Origin: Nemertoderma westbladi
Taxonomy: Eukaryota; Xenacoelomorpha; Nemertodermatida; Nemertodermatidae
Length of the DNA: 27,591 bases
Assembly (NCBI GenBank): GCA_032718475.1
Contig: JAUCBJ010005971.1
Coordinates: 1-27,591 of the forward strand
Direction: 5' to 3'
How positions within the stretch are numbered: the first letter of the stretch is position 1; every line of letters starts with the position of its first letter. A model generated the notes under the pieces. The model searched no databases, was not told the origin of the DNA, and saw nothing but the letters and a program-made list of their open reading frames with translations. This document shows, one piece after another, positions 1-10,515 of this stretch. Position numbers and translations under genes: made by a program.

Positions 1-500
1 CACAGCACCTTCATTTTATTACTAAATGAAAACACAATTTTCGGGCCACTTACCAAAATGTATAAAATGGAATTAGGGCCAAAAAAGTCAAAAGGGCCAA
101 AATTTGCCAAAATTGGCCCTCTTCCTGTCTGGAATAATATATCATTGGCCCTAACTGAGCTTACTATATAGTGAAGAAAGAAAGGGCCATAACAGGCCCT
201 ATTTGATGTGACTTCATAACAAATTTATCAAATTAGTTGAGAAGGAAACGGGCCGAACTGAAAATGAGATAAATAACATTAGGGCCATTATACAGTGACC
301 CTTTTGAATCCAATTTGATCCTACAAATAAACTGAGCTGAGAATTTGAGTGGCCCACTTGTTTAAAAATTGATTTATTAAATAAAATGACCCGAAGAAAG
401 GGCCACTTTTACCATCATAAAGAATGAGATTAACAACATTAGGGCCATAAATATACATTGATTAAAATGGCCCGATTTCAATCCAAATTGATTAGTACCT
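1..500. repeat. Degenerate GGGCCA/TGGCCC repeat field, block 1
   Basis: About fifteen copies of the hexamer GGGCCA, its complement TGGCCC or one-base variants occur here, for example near 43, 77, 94, 114, 146, 184, 281, 351, 400, 443 and 468, in otherwise AT-rich DNA. The intervening sequence also repeats. A segment with 'aacattagggccat' followed by a TGGCCC-type motif and 'tccaatttgat' occurs at about 263-340 and again at about 425-500, a spacing near 160 bp. The block from about 349 to 480 matches about 2081-2215. The motifs alternate orientation, so single strands could fold into short stems. No coding potential was seen. It may be a decayed satellite or repeats of an unclassified transposon. 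Confidence 0.7.
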
Positions 501-1386
501 AATCAAATTAACTGAAAAAATTATTAATTAGCGGTATTAGTCGAAGTCTATATCAACCTTATCTTGCACATACGGGCTGGAGCATTCGCGCAGCACGAGA
601 CTTACCACTCCTACCAAATATCAGATGAATCTAATGGCTGGTTCTAATTATTACAACTGTCTGTGTGTGGGGTGGTGTTATGTGGACAATGCTATAGAAC
701 TAAATAGGCCACCAATTTACTATGGCAAGGTATTTATAAATATTTATAGATTTATAAATGTCATCACGGTTAATGATGAAGAGGGTCTACATACAAATTT
801 ATGACTTAATTTGTAACTTAAGCGAACTTAGATCCCACGTTGAAAGCAAAGCGTACTTAGATCTTAGGTAGACTTAGATTCCAATTTATAAAATTTCCTT
901 AGCACACCACTAGAGGAGAAGCGAACTTAGATCCCACGTGTACTGTGCGTTGGCCGCGTTCTATCGATATTATAGTGTATATTGTACTGTGTTTCATTAA
1001 GCATATAAAACTACTTATAATGATCTAATGCAATTAAGTCATACTGTCATACACTCAAAGTAGTTGCAATCAGTGACTCACCAACAAACTGTGAAAGCAA
1101 GGCAAAATACATCGTATTTTAAAAGTTTTTTACGTAGTACTAATATACAAATAGCTACCTAACAGTGAAATATTTCCACAAAATATTCGAGAACACAAAA
1201 TCATTTTAACATTGAATAAGGCAGCATCAGGAGTTGAAGAGTACAATAATTTGAATCGCAGTAAATATGGAAACAATATAGTAAAATACTACAGTTAATT
1301 TTATTTTGTAACACTATATCGCTCTATATTAATTTTATTAACGAATTAAGCAACAAAAAAGTACCAATTTAAGAATACAATTACGT
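501..1386. repeat. Non-coding stretch with short dispersed repeats
   Basis: No gene is visible. A segment at about 606-651 containing 'cactcctaccaaat' and 'cagatg' recurs at about 1748-1795, and more weakly at about 1911-1940. The 19-mer 'gcgaacttagatcccacgt' occurs twice, at about 823-841 and 917-935, with related 'acttagat' pieces between them. The rest is AT-rich sequence without recognisable structure. Confidence 0.55.
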
Positions 1387-1520
1387 ATTACATGGGGAAA
1401 AAGACGTAGAACATTTTTTTTTTCAATATTCTCTCGACCCTTTATTAACCTCGCTGGCGCTCGGTAAATAAAATGCCTTGAGAATAATGAAAAAAAGTTC
1501 TACTTTTTTTCCCATGTAAT
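1387..1520. repeat. 134-nt hairpin / MITE-like palindrome
   Basis: The two ends are inverted copies. 'attacatggg' at 1387-1396 pairs with 'cccatgtaat' at 1511-1520. Inside, 'gtagaac' plus a T-run and 'attctc' pairs with 'gagaat', an A-run and 'gttctac'. A further inner stem pairs 'tttattaacc' with 'ggtaaataaa' around a small GC-rich loop. This nested dyad is typical of a short hairpin MITE. No target duplication could be fixed because the flanks are simple AT-rich sequence. Confidence 0.65.
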
Positions 1521-1554
1521 AAATAATTATTTCGTAGCACCAATTCACCAATTT

Positions 1555-1630
1555 ACAAATAAACTGAGCTGAAAAAGGGCCAGAATGAAATACAATGAGC
1601 TTAACAGCATTAGGGCCATACTGTAGCGCC
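1555..1630. repeat. GGGCCA repeat field, block 2
   Basis: This short block shares 'acaaataaactgagctga', 'aatgaaatacaatga' and 'cattagggccat' with blocks at about 320-340 and 2225-2275. It belongs to the same family as the repeat field at the window start. Confidence 0.65.
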
Positions 1631-1689
1631 ATGGAGATATTTATGGACAAGGCTCTTTAGAGCTAGAACTTAGTAACGAATAACGAACA

Positions 1690-1960
1690 TAAGAACTATA
1701 AAAGTCCGTCTAGGCATAGCATTTATAATTATGCAATGCTCCTTGTTCACTCCTACCAAATGTCAGATGGAATCTGATGGTTGGTTCTATAATTACACAG
1801 CTACTTCTACGATTCTGTCAATTAGCCCCCCTAGCGGCAGACAGATAGGGGAACTTTAAAGTCTGTCTGAATTTAGAATTTCTAAATAAGCAATGCTTGT
1901 AGGTGTAGGTCACTCTCACCAAATTTCAAGAAGATATATCAACCATTCATAAAATATGTT
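1690..1960. repeat. Tandem copies of a dispersed ~110-170-bp repeat
   Basis: Two adjacent degenerate copies (about 1690-1800 and 1855-1960) share 'gtc..gtct', 'gcaatgct', then 'cact(c)...accaaat' followed by a 'cag/aag' and 'at' tract. A third relative lies at about 541-655. The pieces are divergent, and no terminal structure or reading frame could be defined. Confidence 0.45.
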
Positions 1961-2074
1961 CAAACAAAAATAATGCTTATTATAACTTTTATTATTTTAG
2001 TTTACTTAACTGTGGTAATTATATTGCAAGTCTTACAATTCATGTTAGTATTCATGTCATTTTTTGAAAAAAAG

Positions 2075-2580
2075 GTTGTCTGGCCCATTTGTTTCAAAAT
2101 TGATTTATTAAATTAAATGAACGGGAAAAGGGCCACCTTTACTATCATAAAGAATGAGATGATTTACATTAGGGCCACAAATATACATCTTTTACAGTGG
2201 CCCATTTGCATACAAATTGATCTTACAAATAAACTGAGCTGAAAAAGAGCCAAAATGAAATACAATGAATTTAATAATTATAAGAATGAAGAGAAATAAG
2301 ATAGGGCCATTGAGGTATATAGGTGCATTATACCTACATATCTCACTATATAGATATACAAGTTGGCCCTTTCGTTCGTTTTTTCATCTTTATGTATGTA
2401 TATTAAAATGGTATATGTAGGAACATATATACACAATATACGAAGATATACTAATGGCCCTTTTTACTTCCAATCTGTGTTGTATAGGTACATAATACCC
2501 TTCATTTCAAAGATACATATCTATGACCCTTTAGGCCGAACGTACATATATTATATATATGACATGCAATATAGGGTCTA
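2075..2580. repeat. GGGCCA/TGGCCC repeat field, block 3
   Basis: The segment about 2081-2250 closely matches about 349-500, including 'gatttattaaat', 'aagggccac', 'catcataaagaatgagat' and 'cattagggccaca'. Further TGGCCC motifs follow at about 2364 and 2454. Tracts of 'tatatag' and 'tacata' make the 3' part low-complexity. The longest open frame here (2363-2581, plus) resembles no known protein and is best treated as chance. Confidence 0.65.
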
Positions 2581-2582
2581 GT

Positions 2583-2940
2583 TGGACAATGAACCCAGAG
2601 TAGCAATCTTGTGTATGTACCATCCAAAGATTTGGTGTCTCAGCCAGAGCCCAGTATGAAATCCAAATTGCACTAAGTAGTCAAACCTTGAGATTCGATC
2701 TATTTTATGGAGCTAGCATAAAATCCAGGAGAGACTATTCAACGTTGTTCATGCATTTTACCTTATTTATGCTAACTTCTGACTCTTTGTCTGAACTTCT
2801 TCTAACTCTACTGACTTCTGGATCCATGATCCCAAGCAGCAGAAGTCACCTACATGAACTAACTGTCCAAATTTTGGTCTTCTTGGAGTTAGCAAAAGAC
2901 CATCACTAGAAACACCCTATTCCTACTGGAACTGGGCCCG
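2583..2940 (-). pseudogene. LINE family B reverse-transcriptase remnant, minus strand
   Basis: Read on the minus strand, this DNA aligns with two separate parts of the family B copies further right. Positions about 2905-2805 carry 'aactccaagaagaccaaaa' followed by 'gacttctgctgcttgggatcatggatccagaag', matching about 23905-24040 and 27300-27440. Positions about 2680-2583 carry 'gctgagacaccaaat', a 'ggatgg' and 'tctgggttcattg', matching about 19600-19665. The sequence between is shortened relative to family B, so the copy is internally deleted. The homology may reach 2940. Many stops; a dead fragment. This is the only family B copy seen on the minus strand. Confidence 0.75.
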
Positions 2941-5718
2941 ATCCACATCCAATGAATTAGGACATGGAAAAAAAACGTAGATTTCATCCAGGAGTACATT
3001 TTCATGAGAAACGACAACAATTCAACCTGTATTCAACCTTGTGTAACAGCTATCGAGACATCATCATGCGATAACCATGATAATAATGCGAATAATCAAG
3101 ATATGTCATGGAAAGCGCAATAGTAAAACCTTTATCCAGGAAACAAATACTTTTCCATTCCCAAGGCCATTAAGGGTATCAATAATAACATCAATATAGA
3201 TCTATGAAAAGATATCAATAATAACAACAAATATAGATCTACGCATATGTCGAATTAAATGGTATATTAAATCTTTATCACTAATGCATTAGGTTATCAT
3301 CTGAGCCAGAGAATAGAGTAAATGATCTTTATTCTTTAATATATTACCAATTACATTACAATGCAACCACAAATGTGGTATTTCAGTTATGCGCTGTTAG
3401 CTACTTAACTTATTAACCACTCTGTAATATCCTCTGCAAATACTTTGTTCACCTAATCCCGATTTCAGACACATGTAATTCAAACCATGAAGCATCTCGC
3501 AACAGTTTCAGCAGTGTCTATTAACTATGTTGGTTCACAGTCCTATGGACATAAGTGACTATTATTACCGTACTGTGTATGTGTATCCAGAGCGATATCT
3601 CCGTTTTTAAAGAATCAATCGAAACGCAATTTGGACAAGCGTTAGATAAAGGCACGAGGACGGCTCATGCAGAAAATTAGGTTTTGAGATGATATTTGTG
3701 CAATGCGAGCGCTATTATTAGGGTAAAAAATTACTGCATTAGCATTAGACAGTGGGGAATTTTTTGTACAAGTAGTTGTTACCGGTCTACCCGTAGGCCA
3801 ATACTACTACTGTACTACAGGATTGCTGTACTGCAGTTCTGTTGTGTATTGTTCTGATATTAAGTAGGACCGTGAACCCGCCAGGCTTGCCAGATTGTTT
3901 GTATACCACTTAGCACTGTCATATGAGTAAGCAATAATTACTGGTTCCAGTTGCTGGGTATTAAATTTCCCTTTCTTACATTTTCCTTGACAAATTGCTC
4001 GTGAAAAATATGATTTTGATTGGTGCCATCGTATCTTCCTTGTTATCTACAACAATCAACAGTATACTTTACCATACAACAAGAGCATATGACCCATTAG
4101 ACATGAACCAACTGGTTTACCTATAAATCATTAATTCTTGAAGCATATAAAGCCACAACTTCTGCACCGCAGTGATACACTAATTATACCCAGCGCAGCG
4201 CAGGATGTGTTTCGGGCAATAACTGGCAAGGTAAGGGAAATGTTAGGTAAGCTGGGCAACTCCCTCGGCTGAGGCGTTCCTTTGAGGCCAGTTTATAAAG
4301 CTGTAAAACAAACTCAGTTAATTACCTTCTGTGAATACTAAATGTATATGCACGAACATACAGTATCATTGATATGTTGTCATATATGGGTTACACATGG
4401 GACTTACTAATATTTATATGGTTCATGAAGATTAAAGCGGTTTAATGCAGCGCTGTCATTCAATTGAATATAGATCGAGACAATATCCCTGAAATATATT
4501 ATAATGTTATTAATTGATTGTTCAGGATATGTTTGTAATTTTGTGAATAACACTTTCCCACGAAAACCCTGCACTGAAAATATAAGGAAAATGTAGTTCA
4601 TTAGCAATGTTGTTTAAGTTTACATTTTTTACAAACAATGACTTGGGAATGTTTAATTAAGTTATATACCACCAATGTGCCGCAATTTTCTCAGAAATTG
4701 GCTCAGAAACTGTCAAGTGTAATTTTCCATAAGGGGAGTTATAATTTATATTTGAAACCTTAACTTTTTCTACAAACTTTCCACCAATCCCATTTAACAA
4801 CATCTTCATCCATTTCGTTAATTATCATACCAGTGTAAAGGTGTAATGCAAGAATTCTAAGAAATCTGAATTTCCATTCATATTTATTGCTGAGTTACAG
4901 TCATTCGAGAGTTTCACGATACTGAATTAAGATACTATATTCCAGATCTATATTCTATATTTAAGATACTATATTCCATTCAATTTTTAGTAGAGATAAA
5001 TAATTAATGATATCAGAGAATTACACCTTGAGGAAAAGTGCCCATATTTAGGGAACGGCTTTGTAATTATAAACATAGGGTATAAATAATATCCTTATTT
5101 TTGCCCGTCCCTGCCTCTGCCTGCTTCTTGTTGGTGAGTTTGTAGGAATCTCACATCGATGCAATGAGTGATCCATTCTCATAATAAAATATTATACAAT
5201 TTTATCAAAAACCTACCCAGCTATGTATGTAAAAGAAACCTGACAAAATTTCTTGACTTATGGCTAATTTACAAAAGGCATGGATTTAAGATAGTGATAT
5301 ATCTTAACCAATGCCAGGATTTGGTGAGATAAGGAATGCCATATGACAAATAATACTGAAATTTTTTTTAATCATCCCTGATTTATCAGAAATTTTAGGC
5401 GATAGCACAAATCATTGTCAAATGTGACAAATAATTGTCTACCATTTGATAAAGGACAATGCTGCAAAGCTGCGTGCGAGCACAGACATCAATAAAGATG
5501 TGTTGTAGATGACATTAACTCATCATAAGGGGGGGGGGGGGGGGGGGGGGGGGGTAAGGGGTTAGCCAATCATCCTCATAATAAGGCATAATGAATGGCA
5601 TTAATGATGCATAATGAGATTCTAGTGCGATGGTTGTCAAATAATTTTCTGAAACTTAATTAATTAATTCGAACTTCTCTCTAAAGCTGTACTATTATGT
5701 GTTATTATGATAAATTCA
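2941..5718. other. Intergenic region 3' of the candidate host gene, no gene seen
   Basis: No credible coding region was found. Local structure includes a diverged direct duplication at about 3178-3206 and 3213-3240 ('atcaataataac' plus 'aatatagatcta'). A 17-mer 'taagatactatattcca' is repeated at about 4927-4943 and 4962-4978. The largest open frame, 4407-4607 on the minus strand, shows no recognisable motif. The 3' untranslated region of the minus-strand gene should lie in the right part. A possible ATTAAA polyadenylation signal on the minus strand is at 5372-5367, about 350 nt past the stop. Confidence 0.4.
5529..5554. repeat. 26-nt poly-G tract
   Basis: An uninterrupted run of 26 G on the plus strand in AT-rich surroundings. 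It lies downstream of the minus-strand gene, so its transcript would carry poly-C. It is the longest of a set of G/C runs in this window. Confidence 0.9.
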
Positions 5719-5798
5719 CTAACGAATGAAAGAAAAACGTTTCGCAGTTATTGGTGGCCGCAATAAATCATTCTCATTATACAAATTCGCAATTTGCA
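5719..5798 (-). CDS. Candidate host gene, terminal coding exon
   Basis: On the minus strand an acceptor of the form 'ttatattttccatag' ends at 5799. The exon then completes a codon with its first two bases and runs open for about 25 residues (QIANLYNEND ... then KRFSFIR) to a TAG stop at 5721-5719. The two-base start fits the phase-1 donor of the exon at 6229-6028, creating a Met codon across the junction, with a 229-nt intron. The exon is basic at its end and has no recognised domain. Its support comes from the strong acceptor, the phase match and the clean stop. A transcript or homologue would settle whether it is the true last exon. Confidence 0.5.
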
Positions 5799-6027
5799 CT
5801 ATGGAAAATATAATTGCAGAGCAACAATTCATATTCAATGACGTGGTGCTCAAAGTCAGCTCAAAATACAGAATTATATAAATCTTTATGATAAGACTAA
5901 TACAATGGGCAAGCATTTCCCATTTCATTTTCTTTGTGTTTTTACTAAACTACAGTAACTATTTGCACGATACTGTGATTATTTATATTCATTAGAAAAA
6001 TTATTTTCAATAGATATTATTGCTTAC

Positions 6028-6229
6028 TTTCACAAACCTGAAATATATGTCTGGCACCAGTGCTCAATGATCGGGGTTTATTGGATGTAGATTTTTCTTT
6101 TTTTGATTGAAATTTGATCATATCTTGGAACTGCATTTGATCATCATGATAAAGTGACTCCCTCCGCCTCGTGTTTGGTGCCTCATAAAGAGTGGAGAAG
6201 CCATAACTGGTTTGCATTCGGGCTATATG
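6028..6229 (-). CDS. Candidate host gene, penultimate exon (Arg/Ser-rich)
   Basis: The exon begins after a strong acceptor, 'actttttatttgcag', ending at 6230, in phase 0. It encodes about 67 residues starting HIARMQTSYGFSTLYEAP and including TRRRESLYHD, which contains a basophilic-kinase-like RRxS site, a Lys-rich stretch KKEKSTSNK and PRSLSTGARH. Two donors are possible. 'GAAA/GTAAGC' at 6028/6027 is phase 1 and fits the next exon. 'CAG/GTTTGT' at 6038/6037 is phase 0 and would not. The upstream exon (9975-9849) ends in phase 0, matching this start. No family was recognised. The composition suggests a disordered, phosphorylatable segment of a regulatory or scaffold protein, which is an inference. 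Confidence 0.65.
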
Positions 6230-6404
6230 CTGCAAATAAAAAGTTATCATATTAAGTAAATCAGTTCGGATTCAAGAGTGTTCATTAGTGTCACTGTACT
6301 TGTCAGTACTATATATTTGCCCGATGTACAGCTTTCAACAATCAACTTTTGATTTAAAAATCATAACATTAAATACATATACACAGTGGAAGAGAGTAAA
6401 ACAA

Positions 6405-6730
6405 CTCAGAAATTGACCTCGTTTTTACTTCCCCAGCAAAGCCCACTTATTCGTAAACTGCGTTCACATAGATTGGTTGATACAGGTGCTAAGGATACAG
6501 GATAAGGGGCCATAAAAACTCGACGTTTGCAATGTATCCAGCAATGCATCCAGCTGATGTTTAGTGCTGCCACCCTTAGTAGTCCTGCAACCAACAATTC
6601 GTTGTTTAAGTGATTTCGTCAGTGTCCAGGTGTCACTCACGTATAAAAGTATATTTTACACTGTGGCTCGAAAGAACTTAGTCTTCAGGTGCAGACAGAG
6701 GTCTACTTTCCAGATGGTATACATATTTGA
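6405..6730 (-). pseudogene. LINE family E reverse-transcriptase C-terminal remnant
   Basis: Conceptual minus-strand translation in shifting frames gives LKTKFFRATV, then ILLYVSDTWTLTKSLKQRI, then LLRVAALNISWM and a later RSLRISGLCW. These match the C-terminal pattern of RTE/CR1-like LINE reverse transcriptases (KLKLFRA..LLYGSETWTL..., ALNISW, then RRLRFAGHC). At least one stop and frameshifts break it. It lies in the second intron of the minus-strand gene, in the same orientation. It differs from family B in the linker after the GSETW-like motif. The type is confident; the exact clade is not. Confidence 0.7.
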
Positions 6731-6764
6731 TAGAACTACCAATGGCTTTTTGCTTTCATAACTT

Positions 6765-8626
6765 TTAGGCTTTGATAGGCATAAACATAGGCTTTGCTTT
6801 CAGCTGTCTCTATACATACATGGCAAAAAGTTACAGGAAGTCCTTAAAGTTCGTAATTTGATTATAATCGATTTTTGTCAAGCTTCCATTTTATTAAAGT
6901 GATGTATTCTGTCTGTCTTTGTAGTATTTAAGTGCGATAGTTGATAACGATTGTCTCAAATTCAGTCTGGCAATTCCAGATATGAATGAATACATGTAAC
7001 CAACCATGAGTCATTAGTAAATGTAGTTTGATTATTCGTAAAACAAATCTTTAATTTTGTGATTCTTGTTTTCTTATTACTTATTATTCGAATTTTTGAG
7101 AGAACTCCCATACAATAAAACCTGTGTAAATAAGTTAAGGAATTATAGAATGTTTCTCAACGCTTGGTGAGAGCATTGCTACACATGCAGTATTCCATTA
7201 CCTTTGTGGTAACGGTGCAGTACCATAATTACTACCCATTTGCTGGTTACTTACTTCAACATGAAATGATTAATTTTATTATTATTGTTTCAATGGCCAG
7301 TGGTAATCCTCAGTGTGGGGTACTGCCAATGAGATGTTAGCAGCCCTTTAAAAAAGCAATGAATTCCTATTTACTGAACTTCTGAATCTACTGTTGGCAT
7401 TGGGGTCAACAAAGTTCAAACCCAGTGAATTTTGACATTGGCACATTTACTAATCTCTAAGAGATAGGAAGTATCAACGTTGATAGATTACAAGGATCTT
7501 GTTTCCGGTATAGTAATTGAGTTTCAGTTAAGACAGTAATGATTATTTATAATGCCTAAAATTATTATATATATAGGCTTTTAGGGGTCATAGGTGTAAG
7601 CGGATTCAATTCCGTGCATTACCCACCGAAAATGGGATTAGTGGCATTTTACCAATATAGTTGGCGATGTGAGATTACCAATAATAATCTCACCTCATAA
7701 CCAACTGGGGCAACACACGCCGTAAGCCACAGAGAGAGGTGAGAGGTCAAACCACCTCAGAGGGACAAACAAGCTAGTAAGGGCCAATGCCAGCAGGGAG
7801 TGGCGAGGTGAGAATTAATCAGGTTAAGCCAATAGTGGGCGGGAAACTATATTGGGGAGGACAAGAGCGTATCTATTGGATATTAAGGCCGCCCTGTAGT
7901 GTAGGGCTAATTATGTGTCAATGATATAACCGTTGTGATTACTGATTATTAGTTTAGTTGATTTCCTTACAGTTGTGAGACTGGAATAGTTTTGACCGTC
8001 GTTGTTACTGACTGTTGTATTGCATATTATTAATTCAGACTGTGCTATTATCAATTACTGTGATTATTAATACTGACAATTTAACCCTGTCATTTTCAAC
8101 GGCCTTCGGCCTAATATTTAGCCCAGCAGCCCACGGACGCGACGACGAAAAAGCTATTTAACTCTAATGTAATACGCAATTTTATTCCACAAAATTGCCC
8201 TTTCACCACACCTTATTGCTTTTTCAATTCCCCTTGCTCTTAGTATTCCACATCAACAATAAATGATCCTGGCTTCACTATGGATTTATGCCACTTTGGT
8301 TCTGGGTAGTACTGTTAGACGTATATGTGGATGTCAGTATACATGAATTGCAGTTACTGACTGGTGGTGGTAATACAGAAGCAGTTAAACATCAGTATTA
8401 GAATATGGTACAGGAACGTCCGCCACTGATAATTGGCAACGGTACACCTGTCAAAACCATAGCCATATGGTATGGTTGAAAAAAAGATTGTTTAAATAAA
8501 ATGATTTAGATATAGAAAATCTCAACATTGTTTAAAAAATTGCCTTCCTTGTAATGTATATTTACATATAATCAAGAACTATATTAACATCCACAATTTC
8601 CTCTCAAATTAAAATGCCATCCTATA
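6765..8626. other. Intronic stretch with a GC-richer block near 7.6-8.15 kb
   Basis: This lies in intron 2 of the candidate minus-strand gene. From about 7570 to 8150 the base composition becomes less AT-rich, with a perfect 9-bp hairpin at 7669-7693 (gtgagatta / taatctcac) and an 11-bp inverted pair 'ccaatatagtt' (about 7652) with 'aactatattgg' (about 7846). A stretch near 7593 ('ggattcaattcc') resembles a tRNA T-loop but lacks a convincing A box. No reading frame of note was seen. It may be the remains of a SINE or DNA transposon. Confidence 0.4.
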
Positions 8627-8642
8627 CCCCCCCCCCCCCCCC
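8627..8642. repeat. 16-nt poly-C tract
   Basis: An uninterrupted run of 16 C on the plus strand within intron 2 of the minus-strand gene. On the transcribed RNA it would be poly-G and could stack as a quadruplex. Confidence 0.9.
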
Positions 8643-9012
8643 TTTCACCCTCATGGTTTATCCTACTCCTTTTGTCCTTGACCGAAACTTAAATACACCA
8701 CGGTTCAAATACCGGTATCACAAGTAACAGTAACTGAGAAATATAGTCATAGAAATTGCACATAAATGTTTTAAGTAAGTGAATATTCTTGGCGGACCCC
8801 ACACCCAGAGTGGGGGAAAACTGGACTCAATATAAATTCATCCCTCTCGAGGGGAAATTGGACGCAAATAATAGCTGATTACTCTCAAAAATAAAACTGT
8901 AACCTGTTATATTGTGTTTAGTTTATTGTTTTGGTTAAAATAACGTGCCAGTGTAACCTGCTCCTTTCCCTAAATTAAGAATTTAACATTCAGTCGGGTT
9001 TTGGGTCCAGTT

Positions 9013-9269
9013 CCCCCCCCCCCCCCCCCCTGTCTAATTATAAAGCAGCATAACGAGGTGCGGGATGTCTTTGGAGACCTCACTGCTTCTGCATTCAGAG
9101 GGTCATGCGTACATCGTGATGTTACGCTGTGCACTGGCTACCTGGACAGAAGTGGTCATAAGGTAGGAGGGGTGAGGGCAGACCTGCTTGTGAGGGGAGT
9201 ATAGACCAGACAGAGGGTGGCGTCATTTGACATTGCGGTTGTAAACGCTGACACCCCCCCCCCCCCCCC
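9013..9269. repeat. Two poly-C tracts (18 and 16 nt) bracketing a GC-rich segment
   Basis: Runs of 18 C at 9013-9030 and 16 C at 9254-9269 flank a 220-bp stretch of mixed, GC-richer sequence. They mark the left part of the unusual island reaching about 9640. Confidence 0.9.
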
Positions 9270-9640
9270 ATATGTTTCCCGGTCCTTGGACTCTGTCCTT
9301 GATCAGAGAGTTCGTGCAAAGAAGGCACACTGCAGCGGGGTGTGCAAGGATAGAAGGATCTCCTTCACACCCCTCGTCAGAACCACCGATGGGGTGTGGT
9401 GCAAGGAGGCAGGATCCTAATCCGTCACCTCGCCAAGACCCTTGTGGCTCGGTGGCAGGGGGATGTGCGAATGCGGCCTTGCCTGCATTCTCGACGGGGT
9501 CCAGAGGCGCCTAAAGTTCGCGCTACTTCGCTCAAACTGGCTGTGCCTTCATGGGGGCTGTCGGCCATGACAGGCTCTTGGGTTTTTAGATGGGTGCGGT
9601 CTGCGGGGTTTCAACCTCGCAGATCAGTCAGTACTGAGCA
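9031..9640. other. GC-rich island of unknown origin in intron 2
   Basis: About 600 bp with clearly higher GC content than its surroundings, starting and ending abruptly. Plus-strand frames are open for 60-110 codons: 9001-9204, 9217-9420, 9272-9514, 9396-9728. The last includes ILIRHLAKTLVARWQGD and RRGPEAPKVRATSLKL, a basic composition that may be a decayed element protein. None was recognised and the frames overlap without a clear winner. Options are a recent insertion of foreign or GC-rich mobile DNA, or a decayed exon of another gene. No terminal repeats or target duplication were found. Confidence 0.5.
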
Positions 9641-9848
9641 TGTTCACTGGGGATGGGTTTTGTTGTTAACTTCTGTGCTATTTACGTTGTTGCTGTACTT
9701 ATTTTCCTTTTATATCTATCTTTTCTAAATCAGTTAGAGGCAATTTTGTGGAAAAGTTTATTGTTTTCCAGAGTGTTTCACAGATTCATGTTGAAATACC
9801 CCAATTCAGATGACTATGCAATAAATAATAATTATTAGTGAAACTCAC

Positions 9849-9975
9849 ATTTAATGACATTGCCTCCTGACTTTGAGGGTCTGAATTTGTCATATCTAGT
9901 AGATTGTTATTAACGTAGAATAGGGCTTCTCCAAGATTGCTGGTATCAACATTTGATTGTCTTGTAATTAAACTC
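9849..9975 (-). CDS. Candidate host gene, internal exon
   Basis: Minus-strand exon of 127 nt. Its acceptor is a clear polypyrimidine tract, 'cattcattttttaacag', ending at 9976. Its donor is AAT/GTGAGT at 9849/9848. One base completes the codon left by the exon ending at 13914, forming Arg. The exon then reads SLITRQSNVDTSNLGEALF, an Asn/Leu segment YVNNNLLDMT and ends QSQEAMSLN in phase 0, fitting the next exon. A second acceptor ('catacatattcag', ending at 10001) would start the exon at 10000 but breaks phase with the upstream exon. No domain was recognised. Confidence 0.65.
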
Positions 9976-10497
9976 CTGTTAAAAAATGAATGTGTGGAGG
10001 CTGAATATGTATGAATGTGTGAAAATATAAAATATAGATTACAATTTAAGTTCAATAATGATAGTACTATTTAGAGCAATACATAAGAGATAAACCCCTA
10101 AAATAATCATTGATTACTTAATCATTGATTTATAAAAAATGATTACTCATATTCATATGAGATATTATATATTTATATTTGAACAATATAAATTGAAATT
10201 TCAACTAAAATAAATATATATAAATATTATATATATAAACAATATAATAAGGATTCTATTATACACTAATTTGTAGAAAATACAATAAAATAAGTTTTTA
10301 ATGATACTGAGTATATAATTTCAACATGGCATCTCGGGAGATTTTTTAATTCTTTATTTGTATTCCTTGTATTATAAGTAAATTTGATATGTTCGTTCTG
10401 CAGCATGATGCTTGGTATTACCAGTAACCTATACAGTGAGTGCCTAATTGGAAATATTTGCATCACAGTGTGTGTTTTTGACCCATCCTTTTTGATG

Positions 10498-10515
10498 TGT
10501 CATCCACGGATGACA
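10498..10515. repeat. Short perfect palindrome
   Basis: 'tgtcatcc' (10498-10505) and 'ggatgaca' (10508-10515) are exact reverse complements with a two-base centre. It could be the core of an inverted-repeat element or chance. Nothing else frames it. Confidence 0.4.

Noticed and set aside
1-2540. CRISPR array, because of regularly spaced short motifs
   Set aside because: The hexamer is too short, occurs in both orientations and the spacing is irregular. The genome is eukaryotic.
2363-2581. 72-codon plus-strand frame
   Set aside because: Rich in Tyr and Ile from 'tatata' tracts and overlaps the GGGCCA repeat field; no coding signal.
7560-7640. tRNA gene or SINE head suggested by 'ggattcaattcc'
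   Set aside because: No A box at the right distance and no acceptor-stem pairing. Left as a note in the intronic region.
9786-10055. The full 89-codon minus-strand frame as a single gene
   Set aside because: Only the central 127 nt are bounded by splice sites and in phase with neighbouring exons. The outer parts look intronic.
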